A stretch of 64,000 nucleotides of DNA from Brachionus plicatilis (Eukaryota > Rotifera > Eurotatoria > Ploima > Brachionidae), in assembly GCA_010279815.1 (NCBI GenBank), contig QEOQ01000710.1, forward strand, positions 1 through 64,000. The letters are read 5' to 3'. The notes under the pieces are model-generated. The model did not search any database and had not been told where the DNA came from. It saw only the letters and a program-made list of their open reading frames with translations. This document shows, piece after piece, positions 10,860 through 21,200 of this stretch; positions within the stretch are counted from its first letter, which is position 1; every line of letters starts with the position of its first letter. A program made the position numbers and the translations under genes.

Positions 10860-11457
10860 ATTATTATTTATTTATTTGTTAACCAAAGCTGGCTTTCGAA
10901 AAAATTATGAGAAAAAATATGGAATGAAAATAAAAATTGGCAACTCACATATTCCTCTTGACCCAAATCCAACATTCCTTGGTATTAAGCTAGATCCTAA
11001 AATCAACTACAAAGAACATTTGAAAATTATCAATTCAAAACAAATTTCCAAAATAAACATAATCAGGAAAATTAAAAGTTTTAAATGGAGATCATCTTTT
11101 AAAATCAACAGAATTTTATACATGTCACTCATACGATCATTATTCGACTACTGTTTTATAATACTTCAGTCAGGCACTCAGAACATAAGAGCCGAAATGC
11201 AAAAAATGCAAAATCGAGTCTTGCGAATCATACAGTACTTTCCACTAAAGACAAGTATCAAAACAATCCACAAAGAGCTAAGAATCGACTTGATTGATGA
11301 CAGAGCAAACAAGCTTTTTTCTAAATTTATCACCACAAGGCAAAGCCATGAAATAATAGCTCAGGAGATCCAGGACTTTCTGCTTCAAAACTCCTCCAGA
11401 AACAATTTAAAGTACAAAACACCCTTCGATTCAATCATTAACACGGAAAACTCTTAG
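10860..11457 (+). mobile_element. LINE fragment: reverse transcriptase thumb and C-terminal region
   Basis: The open frame 10876-11457 (no ATG) encodes AGFRKNYEKKYGMKIKIG, NPTFLGIKLDPKINYKEHL, RILYMSLIRSLFDYCFIILQ and a C-terminal tail ending FDSIINTENS. It is clearly the same family as the minus-strand fragment at 5401-6290. It lacks the catalytic YADD/FADD box. An ATTATTTATTTATTTG stretch sits at its left edge. Its right end abuts the Ty3/gypsy fragment directly near 11455, so one of them was broken by recombination or deletion. Confidence 0.85.
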
Positions 11458-11853
11458 CAAAAATTCTAGCGGATCTCTAGCGGCTATCGTCTCATTTGGT
11501 TGATCCTGTATTTGATCAGCTGGATTAGTTGTTGATTGATCGCTCGCTACTATTGACTGAGCGTGAGCTTCTTCCCTGTTCTCAACTGCGAAGCAAGAGT
11601 CCTCAGCGGGAAGTTGAATACCGACTGCCGGAGTCATTTCAGTGCTGGATTTAATCCGCTCATCAATATTGCTAAAATCGCCATAGTCTTCATCGTTGCA
11701 GTAGCGTTTGAAAAACGATGAATTTCTCACTACTGTGTGCGGTTTTGGGAATTCGCGTTCGGCAGTCACCATTGCGCCATTCATTTGAACCACTCGATAG
11801 AGATCCGGATCCCATGGCGAAACATTCTTAGCGGTCTGGAGACGCTTTCTCAA
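11455..11853 (-). pseudogene. Ty3/gypsy integrase C-terminal tail
   Basis: The first residues (KNVSPWDPDLYRVVQMNGAM, then VTAEREFPKPHTVVRNSSFF) match the segment after the integrase core of Ty3/gypsy elements, where host-DNA binding and targeting occur. The remaining ~100 residues are acidic and low in conservation. It joins the end of RNase H at about 11840-11870, so roughly the whole integrase core has been removed. There is no ATG; it is a remnant. Confidence 0.75.
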
Positions 11854-11879
11854 CTGGATGCCGAGATTAGTAGTCAGCT

Positions 11880-12124
11880 ATGTTAGTCGCGCCTGGTCTG
11901 TGGACTATGGTGAAGTCGAATTGACTTAGCCGGAGAGCCAATCGTTCGATACGGGCTAGTGGCTTAGATGAAGGATTGCTCAGTAACAACTGCACAGCTC
12001 GGTTGTCGGTTACTTGCGTGAATGTCTTGCCGAATAGATAGATCCAGAACCGTTCACAGCCCCATGCTGTAGCAAGAGCCTCTTTCTCGCACTGGCTATT
12101 TCGGCGCTCAACATCCGTTAATAG
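11880..12124 (-). pseudogene. Ty3/gypsy RNase H C-terminal part, frameshifted
   Basis: Read on the minus strand, this stretch gives LTDVERRNSQCEKEALATAW, then LFGKTFTQVTDNRAVQLLLS, RIERLALRLSQFDFTIVHRP and GATNIADY, followed by a stop where family members have Leu, then SRHPVEK. These are the standard RNase H blocks of Ty3/gypsy pol, in a different frame from the reverse transcriptase part. Confidence 0.85.
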
Positions 12125-13348
12125 TCAAAATGCGCAGCCAACGATGACTCGCTCATTGCTATCGTCGGGATTGATCTGAGCAATGACGGCGCTGAGACCA
12201 ACGGGACTAGCATCTACTATCAGCTCGGTCGACCAGTTCTTGTTGAAGAATGATGGGCCTTTCGAAGAGATAGCATCTTTAACTGCATTGAATGCGGCTT
12301 GTTCTTTTTCTGTCCATTGCCACTGCGAAGTCGAGCGTGTCAAATTCCACAGCGGTTCGGAGATGGTCATTAGATCTTTGATGAATCGAGCGCTGTACAG
12401 AGCTGAGCACAGAAAGCTCTTGAGTTCTTTGGCGTTCGTAGGCTCTGAAGCCTTTCTCATGGCGCGGCATCTATCCTCCGTCGGTGATATTCCTTCTGGC
12501 GTGAATCTCAGACCAAAAAAGTTGAGCCCCTTCCGGTAAAATTGACACTTGGACAGGCTGAGTGTAAGTCCATTCTCTTCTAAACGTTTCAACACTGCCA
12601 TCAAGTTGTTATGGTATTCTCTTCTGGTTTTACCGAACACTAGAATGTCGTCTGTCATGTTTAATTGGCCAGGCAGATCTTCCAGCAGAACTCGTAGCCA
12701 CTCAGTGAATGTCTCTGAGGCACAGGATATTCCCATATGTAGCCGTTTGTATCGAAACAGGCCTAGATGAGTCGTGATGGTGGTGAGGTTTCTAGACTCT
12801 TCAGCTAGGGGAAAATAATTGAATGCCTTGATTATGTCGAGCTTTGAGAACCTTTTGGCTTTATCCACCAGATGCACCAAGTCTTCGACCGTCTTTGTGG
12901 GATATCTTGTCCTTCGAATAGCTTTGTTCAGAGCTCTCGAGTCGCATGTAATCCGTATGTTGAATTGGTGCTGCTTTGATTGCTCTGATCCAGTTATTGG
13001 ACTGGATAGACTACATTTGGCATTCGGAACTTGCTTCTCTTTCGGTACTATCACTAAATTTGATACCCATGGAGTTGGCCCACTCTTGCTGTCTACTCGC
13101 TCCAGGATACCTTGTTTAATTTGCCTGAGTATCTCCTCTTTGACCTGCTCTCGTAAGTGAAAAGGTACTGGACGTTGTGGCTGCCTAACCGGTCTCACCT
13201 TTGGATCAACATCCAGTTTCACTTCTGAGTTCATTGCACAGCCAAGTTCTCCGCTGAACAGTTTAGGAAATTTGGCTGCTATCTCCTCTGGTGCAGGATT
13301 TGTTTCGGTTGCTGGCTCTGACCGTTTAAGAGTGTTGATAGTTATCAC
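12125..13348 (-). pseudogene. Ty3/gypsy reverse transcriptase and RNase H N-terminus
   Basis: This frame (about 407 residues) contains the reverse transcriptase of a metazoan Ty3/gypsy lineage: VRPVRQPQRPVPFHLREQVK, then RITCDSRALNKAIRR, RFSKLDIIKAFNYFPLAEES, FRYKRLHMGISCASETF and the catalytic LNMTDDILVFG, where M-T-D-D stands in place of Y-x-D-D. Related elements often have I-S-D-D here. It ends in RNase H (TELIVDASPVGLSAVIAQ). In-frame upstream codons read KTALE-stop-SVITINTLKR, so a stop near 13355 separates it from the protease end. A frameshift near 12120 cuts it from the rest of RNase H. The gene would have made cDNA from element RNA; this copy is dead. Confidence 0.9.
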
Positions 13349-13712
13349 GCTTTACTCTAGCGCTGTTTTACAGCCAACTAAGCACTCATGACTTCCTTTA
13401 ACCAATCTGAAGTCGGAGTTTACAGATCGACCATTAAACTTGATAGTTGATTCAAACTGGCCTAAGACTTCGATCGGTTTCTCAGCAGTATAAGCGTCTG
13501 AGGATTCTGAGGCTGCAATATCGAACGAGGGAATATGGTATATTCACGTAAGATTACGTAAGCCTAAAAAATAATGTAAAATTACGTAATTTGGTCAATT
13601 CTGCATCTTTTATGAAAGCACTCTATTACTTTTATCTTATATTTTATCAAGTTTACTTATTTAACATAATGAAGGAATTCAATGAAAAATAGGAAAATTT
13701 TTTGGGCTTAAT

Positions 13713-14202
13713 TTTTCTTTTGATTGGTTAAAAGAAAAGACGTTTTTTTGTGAAACTTTTATTTTTATTGGTTAAACAAAATAACAATATTTTACAAAAA
13801 AATAATGAAAAAAAATTAACATAATACAATTTTAATTTTGTTTACCTTTTTTAACATAAAAACGGAAAATAGTCTCGTTCGATAAAAAAAAGTTTTTACT
13901 TGTAAATCCTTTCCAAGTATTTTTAAAATCCTGTGAGTTTTTAACTTAATTTGAAATGATTTTTCATTAATTTCAAAAAAATCGCTTTTATTGATTAACC
14001 TTTCCTTAATTATCCTATAATGAAAAAGAAAATCTGTTGCGTCGCTATACCCTTTTGAAAATTATAAGTCTTTCTCATACAACTCATAAATTTTTATGTG
14101 AATTTTATTTCGTTTTTTTTTGTAAAATATTGTAATTTTGTTTAACCAATAAAAATAAAAGTTTCACAAAAAAACGTCTTTTCTTTTAACCAATCAAAAA
14201 AA
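13713..14202. mobile_element. MITE with ~90-bp inverted repeats
   Basis: Bases 13713-13802 and 14112-14202 are inverted repeats with only a few mismatches; they include the words GATTGGTTAAAAGAAAAGACG and TTTTTATTGGTTAAAC. The interior of about 310 bp has no coding potential. The superfamily is not known; flanking TA or longer duplications are not clear. Confidence 0.75.
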
Positions 14203-14394
14203 TATTTCAAACAAGAAAAATTTCCTTTTTTCTTCAATATGATCACAAAAAAAATTGAATAGCTATTCACATAGTATAATATTAAATAAAATTGTCAATT
14301 AATAAAAATATCTTGTGTAGACGTCTCAAAAAATAAGTTTGTTTAGTACAATTAGAAGCTTGTATTCACATGCACAATATATAGTTTTTTTCAA

Positions 14395-14595
14395 TTATTA
14401 GTTGTTAGTTATTAGTTTAAGTTTAGTTTTCGTATATATTATTTAATTTTGTTATTGTTTTTGTTTTGGATTTGGACCTCGTGTCCCAATAAAGTTATTT
14501 AAAAAACCTTATTGCTTTGATCCGAAACCCTCGAGTCCAGAATAGGACTTGGGAAGTCTTACTGGATAAAGTAGAAACACCTTCCAAAGAAACAA
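14395..14595 (+). repeat. LTR-end/leader-like repeat, copy 1
   Basis: Contains CCCAATAAAGTTATT followed ~20 bases later by GATCCGAAACCCTCGAGTCC and GGGAAGTCTTACTGGATA. The same series, diverged, is at 39925-40055. A poly(A) signal followed by a conserved short leader suggests the R/U5 end of an LTR element, but no second LTR or coding sequence was found. Confidence 0.45.
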
Positions 14596-15203
14596 GAAAT
14601 GTTACACTTGCATTTTAATTTTTTCCACTTTAAATGTATCTTTTTGATCTATTAGCTATTTTTTTTTATCTTTATGTTGAATATATTAACATTAAGTATA
14701 TCAGTTATTTAAATAATAATAATTTAAAAAATTTTATCTAGTAAATTCATCTTTTTAAATATATTAATATTTTCTGTTTTTTTTTTAGTTCAGCATGTAA
14801 AAATTAAAATTAATTTTGATTTCATTTTATTTTATGTTTTTTTATAAAAAAAAATGCGGTATAAAGATTTCTCAAAAAATTTATTCCGTTATTTTATCTT
14901 TTTTTAGAATTCAAAATTGCATTCTTAAAAAAGAAAAATGAATAAAATAATTTAATATAAAATGCTAATCGACTCTGGTATTACTTTTGAAATTCAGATA
15001 TTTAAAATTTTTTATTTAAACCGAACTTTATAAATTTAGTTTATGACAAATGAATGAATAAAAAAAATTTATTTTTTATAATTTAAAAATATCAAAGGGA
15101 TCTAATTTCTCTCATAGTTCCATAAAAAATTAAATTTTGTATCCAAAACTTTCCAGCTAAAAAAAATATTGTTTTTATTTTAAAACAGTTTAAATTTTTT
15201 TTT
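14596..15203. other. AT-rich 3' flank of the COA1-like gene
   Basis: No gene recognised. At 14736-14765 it has an isolated TTTTATCTAGTAAATTCATC word that matches the inverted-repeat ends of the element at 26560-28815. Confidence 0.4.
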
Positions 15204-18200
15204 TTACTTGTTATCATGGTGAGTTTTATGTATTCTTACTTTTAACTCGGCACTATTCAATCGACCAAATGAAAGTACACGTATTGTACCGCTGTTATTT
15301 TGAGTCGAATCAACATAATCGATTTCATACAAAAATTGCACTGGTTCACCAAGAGTATCCATTCTATGACCATTGGAAAGTATTTTATTATCAATTATTT
15401 TTTTAATGCCAATTTGTTTTAATATTTTCAACCACTCATCCGCATCTGTAGGAAAAAAAATAAATGCGGGGTAAATTTAATAAAAGTTCCGTAAACCCTT
15501 GCGAAAATCTGCGTTAAAGTTAAATACAAAATTCCTAAAATTCTGAGGTATTTCCTTAAGTTATTTGAAAAACAAAAATCATACACTTAGTCTAATTTTC
15601 AGTTTTTAATTCAGGATTAAAAATCGAAAATTCATATGATTAATAATCAGAGCTGTTTAAAAGTCATAAAGTCAAGTCCAAGTCCAGGCTTTAAAATTTT
15701 TGAAGAAGAAATTTATGCTAAAATTGCAACAAAGAATTCTGATATATGGCAAATCTATTGAATTAGACAACCCAAGAGTATATAAATTTTTTGACATGAA
15801 GCCTGATCTAGCAAATTTAAAAAAAAAGTCGGGACTTGGACTTTTTTTGGGACTTTTAAACAACTCTGTTAATAATTACTTTTTGTTAAAAAATCAAAAA
15901 TCTGAATTTTTGATGCAGCCTAAATACCTTAGTTTTGAAATATTGAAATTTCGATTCTTGTCCAAAAAACGATCAACTGTTTACAAAATGTGACCTTAAA
16001 TTTTTTTCTACAATTTTTTATTTTTATTTTTTTTTAAATCTTTACGTCGCCTTTAAGGCGTTTAATGAAAATAAATTTAGGTCCAGTTTTTTTTATAAAA
16101 CTTTAAAATTAATAAAAAGGTTTGAACGAATGTCGCTGAAAAAAGCTAGGGCGAGAAAGCTTTCAAAAGATGCTGAATACTATGTACCAGCCTCTATTCA
16201 TAATTTTCCTTTTTAATTTATTCTTAAAATTTTGAAATAAGCTGCAAATAGATATATCATTTAATTTTAAGAATTTTTTATAATACTTTTCAATATCATA
16301 TTTATAATATTTTTCAACTGGTTTTTCCTTGAAAGAAGAAAATGATTCCGGATATGAATTTAGATTCTAAATAATACTTTTTATCTTTTACAGTTTTTAT
16401 TTGAATAATAGAGACCTCAGAAAAAAATGCAATAGAAATCTAGATAGACGGTAATAACTGAGAGAGTGAAGTAACAATGAATGGAACAGGAACAAATTGT
16501 ACAATGATAATACAATTTTTGAAAATTTTATGAATTAAATCAAAGTCGTTTAAGGTGAAAACAAATTTAGTCAAAGTCTCTGTAGAAATTAAAACATAAG
16601 CTTTCAACTTAAGCAACTTTGAATTTGAAATAAAACTTTAAAAAAAATTATAAAAATTCTACCATTTGTTCATGTTCTATTGATTGTTTCTTCACTCCTC
16701 CAGTAATTACCGGGTCAGAATACAAAAAGTCATTTTTCATAAAATTTTAGAACACTTAAATTTTATCAAACTATTACAGAATTTTTTTTAGTCACAAGAT
16801 TTTAAATATTTTTTTCATTTCCAGTCTGAGAAAAATTCTTAAAATAAAATAAAAATCATTGAAGTTTTTAGGAACTTTTTTTGGGTCTCTTATACCTCAA
16901 TATCATTGATATTGAAAATTCAATATCACACTTGATATTGAAATTAATTGATTGATATTCAAATTTTATTTTAATATAATACCAAAATTAGTCAATTGAA
17001 AAAAAGATAAATCAAGTTTTAATTTTGATTTACACCGCCAATAATACTTGTCGCTAAAAATTGTTTTGATGTCCCATTTCATTTCTAAAGTACATTTATT
17101 GCAAAGAGGCGCTTTATTTTGAATTAAATTATTATCTTTAAGAAATTTAGCTATTTCGTCAATATTGTTAGAATTAATCAATTCTGTTCGAAAATTAACA
17201 TCAAACATTTTTTGGTGTTTTTATTTCAAATCAGAATTTGTTGCATAAAAAATATTATATACATTTAGGTTCTAAAATTTCAAAGAATGATTTTTTTTTA
17301 AAATAGTTTGGACAATGTCCGAATGGCGTTTAGTCTTCATTTGAGCCCTCTTTTTTGGATGTAATAATATTAAAAAAGTGAACAAAAAATTTTTAAAATA
17401 TAAAAATTTGCAAATTTAATTATCCAATCAATCTGCTTGATATTGAAATTTTTACCTTGATATTTAAACAAATATCAGTAAAGTGTTAATTTATTAATTG
17501 ATATTGAAAATCACTGATATTGAGGTATAAAAGACCCTAATAAAAAAAAAAAAAAACCTTTTTTTTAATTTAGATGAAAATCAAGGATCTGAGATTATAA
17601 TAAGAAATAAAAAAGGTAAAAAATGTAAGATTTGAAAAAAGAAAAAAAATAGTGTCAAGATTGTAGCTTTTTAAAATGTTTACCTGGTCTTTTTTTGATG
17701 ACTTCAAAAGGATCATTATTGACTTTGATTTGACGATTTGAAAATCCCCATTCATCTAAATCGTAGACCAGACACAAGCTTTCCAATTCTGTCTTATCAA
17801 CATTTATCAAAAAATCAGCACTTTTCAATTGACCCTCAACCCTCAATTTGGCCTTAAATTAAAAAGTTAAGTGTTTTAACTTTTCAATCTAATGAAAATA
17901 AATTACACAATAATTTGAATCGATATCATACGAATTGAAATATAAAAATGGTATGCATATTGGTGGACCAAGAGCCTTAATTTTTTCATTGTCTTTGAGG
18001 AGACAATCAATTCCTTTCAATATGTGTGGTTCTTTGGCAACACCGTCAAGAAATTTATTCGAATCTAAAAATTTTATATCTTTATAAATAGCAGATCTAA
18101 ATTTGCCATCGGAAGCAGGGACCCAATTCTAAATTACCAGTCATCACTGCGGTCCAGGTCTAATACGTCTATTAGTCCCAGAAAGCACGGATCTGGAACT

Positions 18201-21200
18201 GAGACTAGTTCGAACCTTTCATTAATCAAATAATTATTTAAATAATTAAAATTTTCATAATCATTAATCATTTGACTTTTATTTTGAAAAATTTTAATAA
18301 TCAAAATTTTTCTCATTTTCATAAAGAAACATTATTTCCTCAAATCTTTTTAGCAAAATTTTGTTTCTTCTGTCCCAGATCTGATAACCTGCGTCCGAGA
18401 GAGTATTTGAGTATTTGTAAATTAACATTTAGTTTTATTACTTTTTTTTCTTTTTTTATATATTTCATTTAAATACAAAACTATTATTTATTATGATTTG
18501 GATATAAATTAAAAGTAGTATTGTTGTTATGGTTTGTATATTTCACTCATATTATTTTACTAAATAATTTAAAAAGCGAATTCTTAGCTTTAAAAAAATT
18601 ATCTTTTTGGGATTATTCAAAGTGAAATCAAGTGCTATTAAAAAAATTATTTTCTAACTAATAATATTAACATATACAGTGCTGCTATGATACGATGAAT
18701 TCACAATATTTTACGTAAAATTACGTTAATTCACCAAATTTGACGATAAATTATGTGAAATGACAAATTCTAGAAAAACGTCATTTGACGTAAAATTTCG
18801 AAAATTAACGTTTTTTTACGTAATTTTTATTTAAATATGGTCAAACACAAAATTGCCAAAATTTTTGGAAAAAATCGAAAATTCCGTAAAAAAAAATTTT
18901 TTTTTTATTTTTTTCATTGAAAGTTTATAAAATCGAATTTTTTTTTTGACTAAAATTTACGTAAAATATTGTTATTTTCGGTTAAATAGAGTCAAAAATG
19001 GAAATTTTATTTACAACTTAGTAATTTTAACTAATAAAAAAACGCATATACACAATTAAATTAAAAAACCATATCAAAAAACGAAATTAATGATCTGACC
19101 AATCTCCGTTTCTCTCGATTACAACCTTTTTTAGGAAACGAGCTGAGAACAGCATGAAGGGAAATAAAACTTAAAGGCTAATGGGACTTAAACCCAAAAA
19201 TTGACTCAAGACTTTTGTTTTTTTATTAGTTAAAAATTGCTAAGTTGTAAATAAAATTTCCATTTTTGACTTTATTTGACTTTTTTTAACCGAAAATGAC
19301 AATATTTTACGCAAATTTTGGTCAAAAAAAAAATTCGATTTTAAAAACTTTCAATGAAAAAAAATAAAAAAAAAATTTTTTTTTACGGAATTTTCGATTT
19401 TTTCCAAAAATTTTGGCAATTCTGTGTTTGACCAAATTTGACTAAAAATTACGTAAAAAAACGTTAATTTTCGAAATTTTACGTCAAATGACGTTTTTCT
19501 AGAATTTGTCATTTCACATAATTTATCGTCAAATTTGGTGAATTAACGTAATTTTACGTAAAATATTGTGAATTCATCGTATCATGGCAGCACTGTATGG
19601 CAAGTTTTTTTTTTTATTTTACATTTTTAGAAATAATTGCGTAATTAAATTTCAAATTTTTACATGCTTAAGTATTGAGTTTAAATTAAACAACGTAATT
19701 TCAAAACTTCAAAAAAGTTAAATAGTAAAAAAAACTTGCCATATGTTGACTAAATAATTTTATATGTAAAAATTTGAAAAAGAAAATTTAAACAATTTAA
19801 ATAAGATTCATCTTTATTAAATAAAGAAAATATATATTTTAAATAAAATTTAAGAATGCAAATTAGTGATTTTAGTTCTTGAAAATTTAAAACCGCCAAC
19901 ACAAGTCTTAGTCCCAGATCCGAACGCCAAAATTAGTCTAAGTGCAAGCCCGAGACGTCTAGCCCAGAGCTAGGCCCATTATTGGATTAATATACTAATT
20001 CTTGGTGACAAGAGAGTTTTAATTGGTATCAAAAATTATAAAAATAATTTAATAAACAAAAATATCCTATTCACTAATTACTAATTAATATTAAACAGAT
20101 AAAATTATTTAAAAAAAATTTAATCATCTATTTTTGCTTTTCACAAGAACTTCTAAAATTTGAAATATTGGCTTCCTTCGATTTAATGCTTAAAATTTAG
20201 ATGTCATTTAGCCACTCTTGGCTTATTGAATTCCTAAATTAATTTTTAATTCCTCTTAAGACAAAAAAGGCCGTTCTGAATTTGCATCTGAAATCAGAAA
20301 AGAAAGAAATATTAAACAAAAAAAAATTTATCCAAAAAACCTTGCTTATTTTTTCTGTTAATTTAATTTCTTTTCAAATTTTGGATTTTTTAAATAAATC
20401 TAAATTTTTTTTTTAAATATTTATCTTTAAATTCCTTAAAAATCTTAGAATCAGAGTTGGTCAAAAGTCAAACTTTAAAGTCAGAATCGTTAAAAGTCAA
20501 AGTCAAAGTCTGACTTTGACTTGAATTTAAAATAATTTCAAAGTCAAAGTCTGACTTTGACTTGAATATAAAATAATTTCAAAGTCAAAGTCTGATTTTG
20601 ACTTGAATCCACTCAAGTCAACTAAATTATTTTCTAATTTTTAAATCTTCTTTAACTTAATTAAAAAAAATTATGAAAATGAATATTTATATATATTTAA
20701 GCTTAAGAAATGTTGCAAATATTGAAAAAAAATGTAAGACTTTTAGTCATTTTTAAAAATACACTAAATAAAAAGAAGCAAAATTAAATATTAAATGGCT
20801 TACTTTTTTCTTAAATTAATTTTTTTTTTTGAACAAGTTTTTATAAAAAGTTTTTAATAGTGACACTTAATTGAATTAGTTATATTTAAAAATTACTTTT
20901 TAAATTTTTTTTAATCTTTAACTAACTTTAAATAACTTTTTTTTAAAATTTTTGACACAAGTCAAGTGCAAGTCAGTACTTTGACTTGTTTCAAAAATTA
21001 GAAAATAATCAATTCAAAAATTTTACTAATTTTTAAAATAGAATTAAAATATATAAAAAAAATTATAAGTCTTGAATTTTTTATTCAGGAAAAATTAAAA
21101 TTTAAAGTCAAAGTCCAGACTTGACTTTGACTTCATGACTTTGACTTTTGACCAGCTCTGCTTAGAATTGAATTGAATTGAATTGAATCGAATCAGAATT

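Larger units (their letters stand above)
11455..13530 (-). mobile_element. Ty3/gypsy retrotransposon fragment, internally deleted pol
   Basis: The minus strand carries, in order, the end of the protease/linker region (13530-13355), reverse transcriptase and the start of RNase H (13348-12125), the rest of RNase H (12124-11880), and then directly the C-terminal tail of integrase (11853-11455). The whole integrase core and zinc-binding region are missing. No LTR is seen on either side. The fragment is far more GC-rich than its surroundings. The gag at 52905-54002 looks like the same kind of element. Confidence 0.88.

Noticed and set aside
12183..13160. Several plus-strand frames opposite the Ty3/gypsy polymerase.
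   Set aside because: They are shadows of the minus-strand pol coding sequence.
15672..15993. Open frames on both strands in the 15.7-kb region.
   Set aside because: They lie inside a MITE whose interior recurs, with disruptions, at 32045-32200.
18134..18322. 62-codon minus frame upstream of COA1-like exon 3 as an extra exon.
   Set aside because: Its C-terminal half (FELVSVPDPCFLGLIDVLDL) shares words with a repeat-like stretch at 19900-19985, and it ends in a stop before the exon acceptor.
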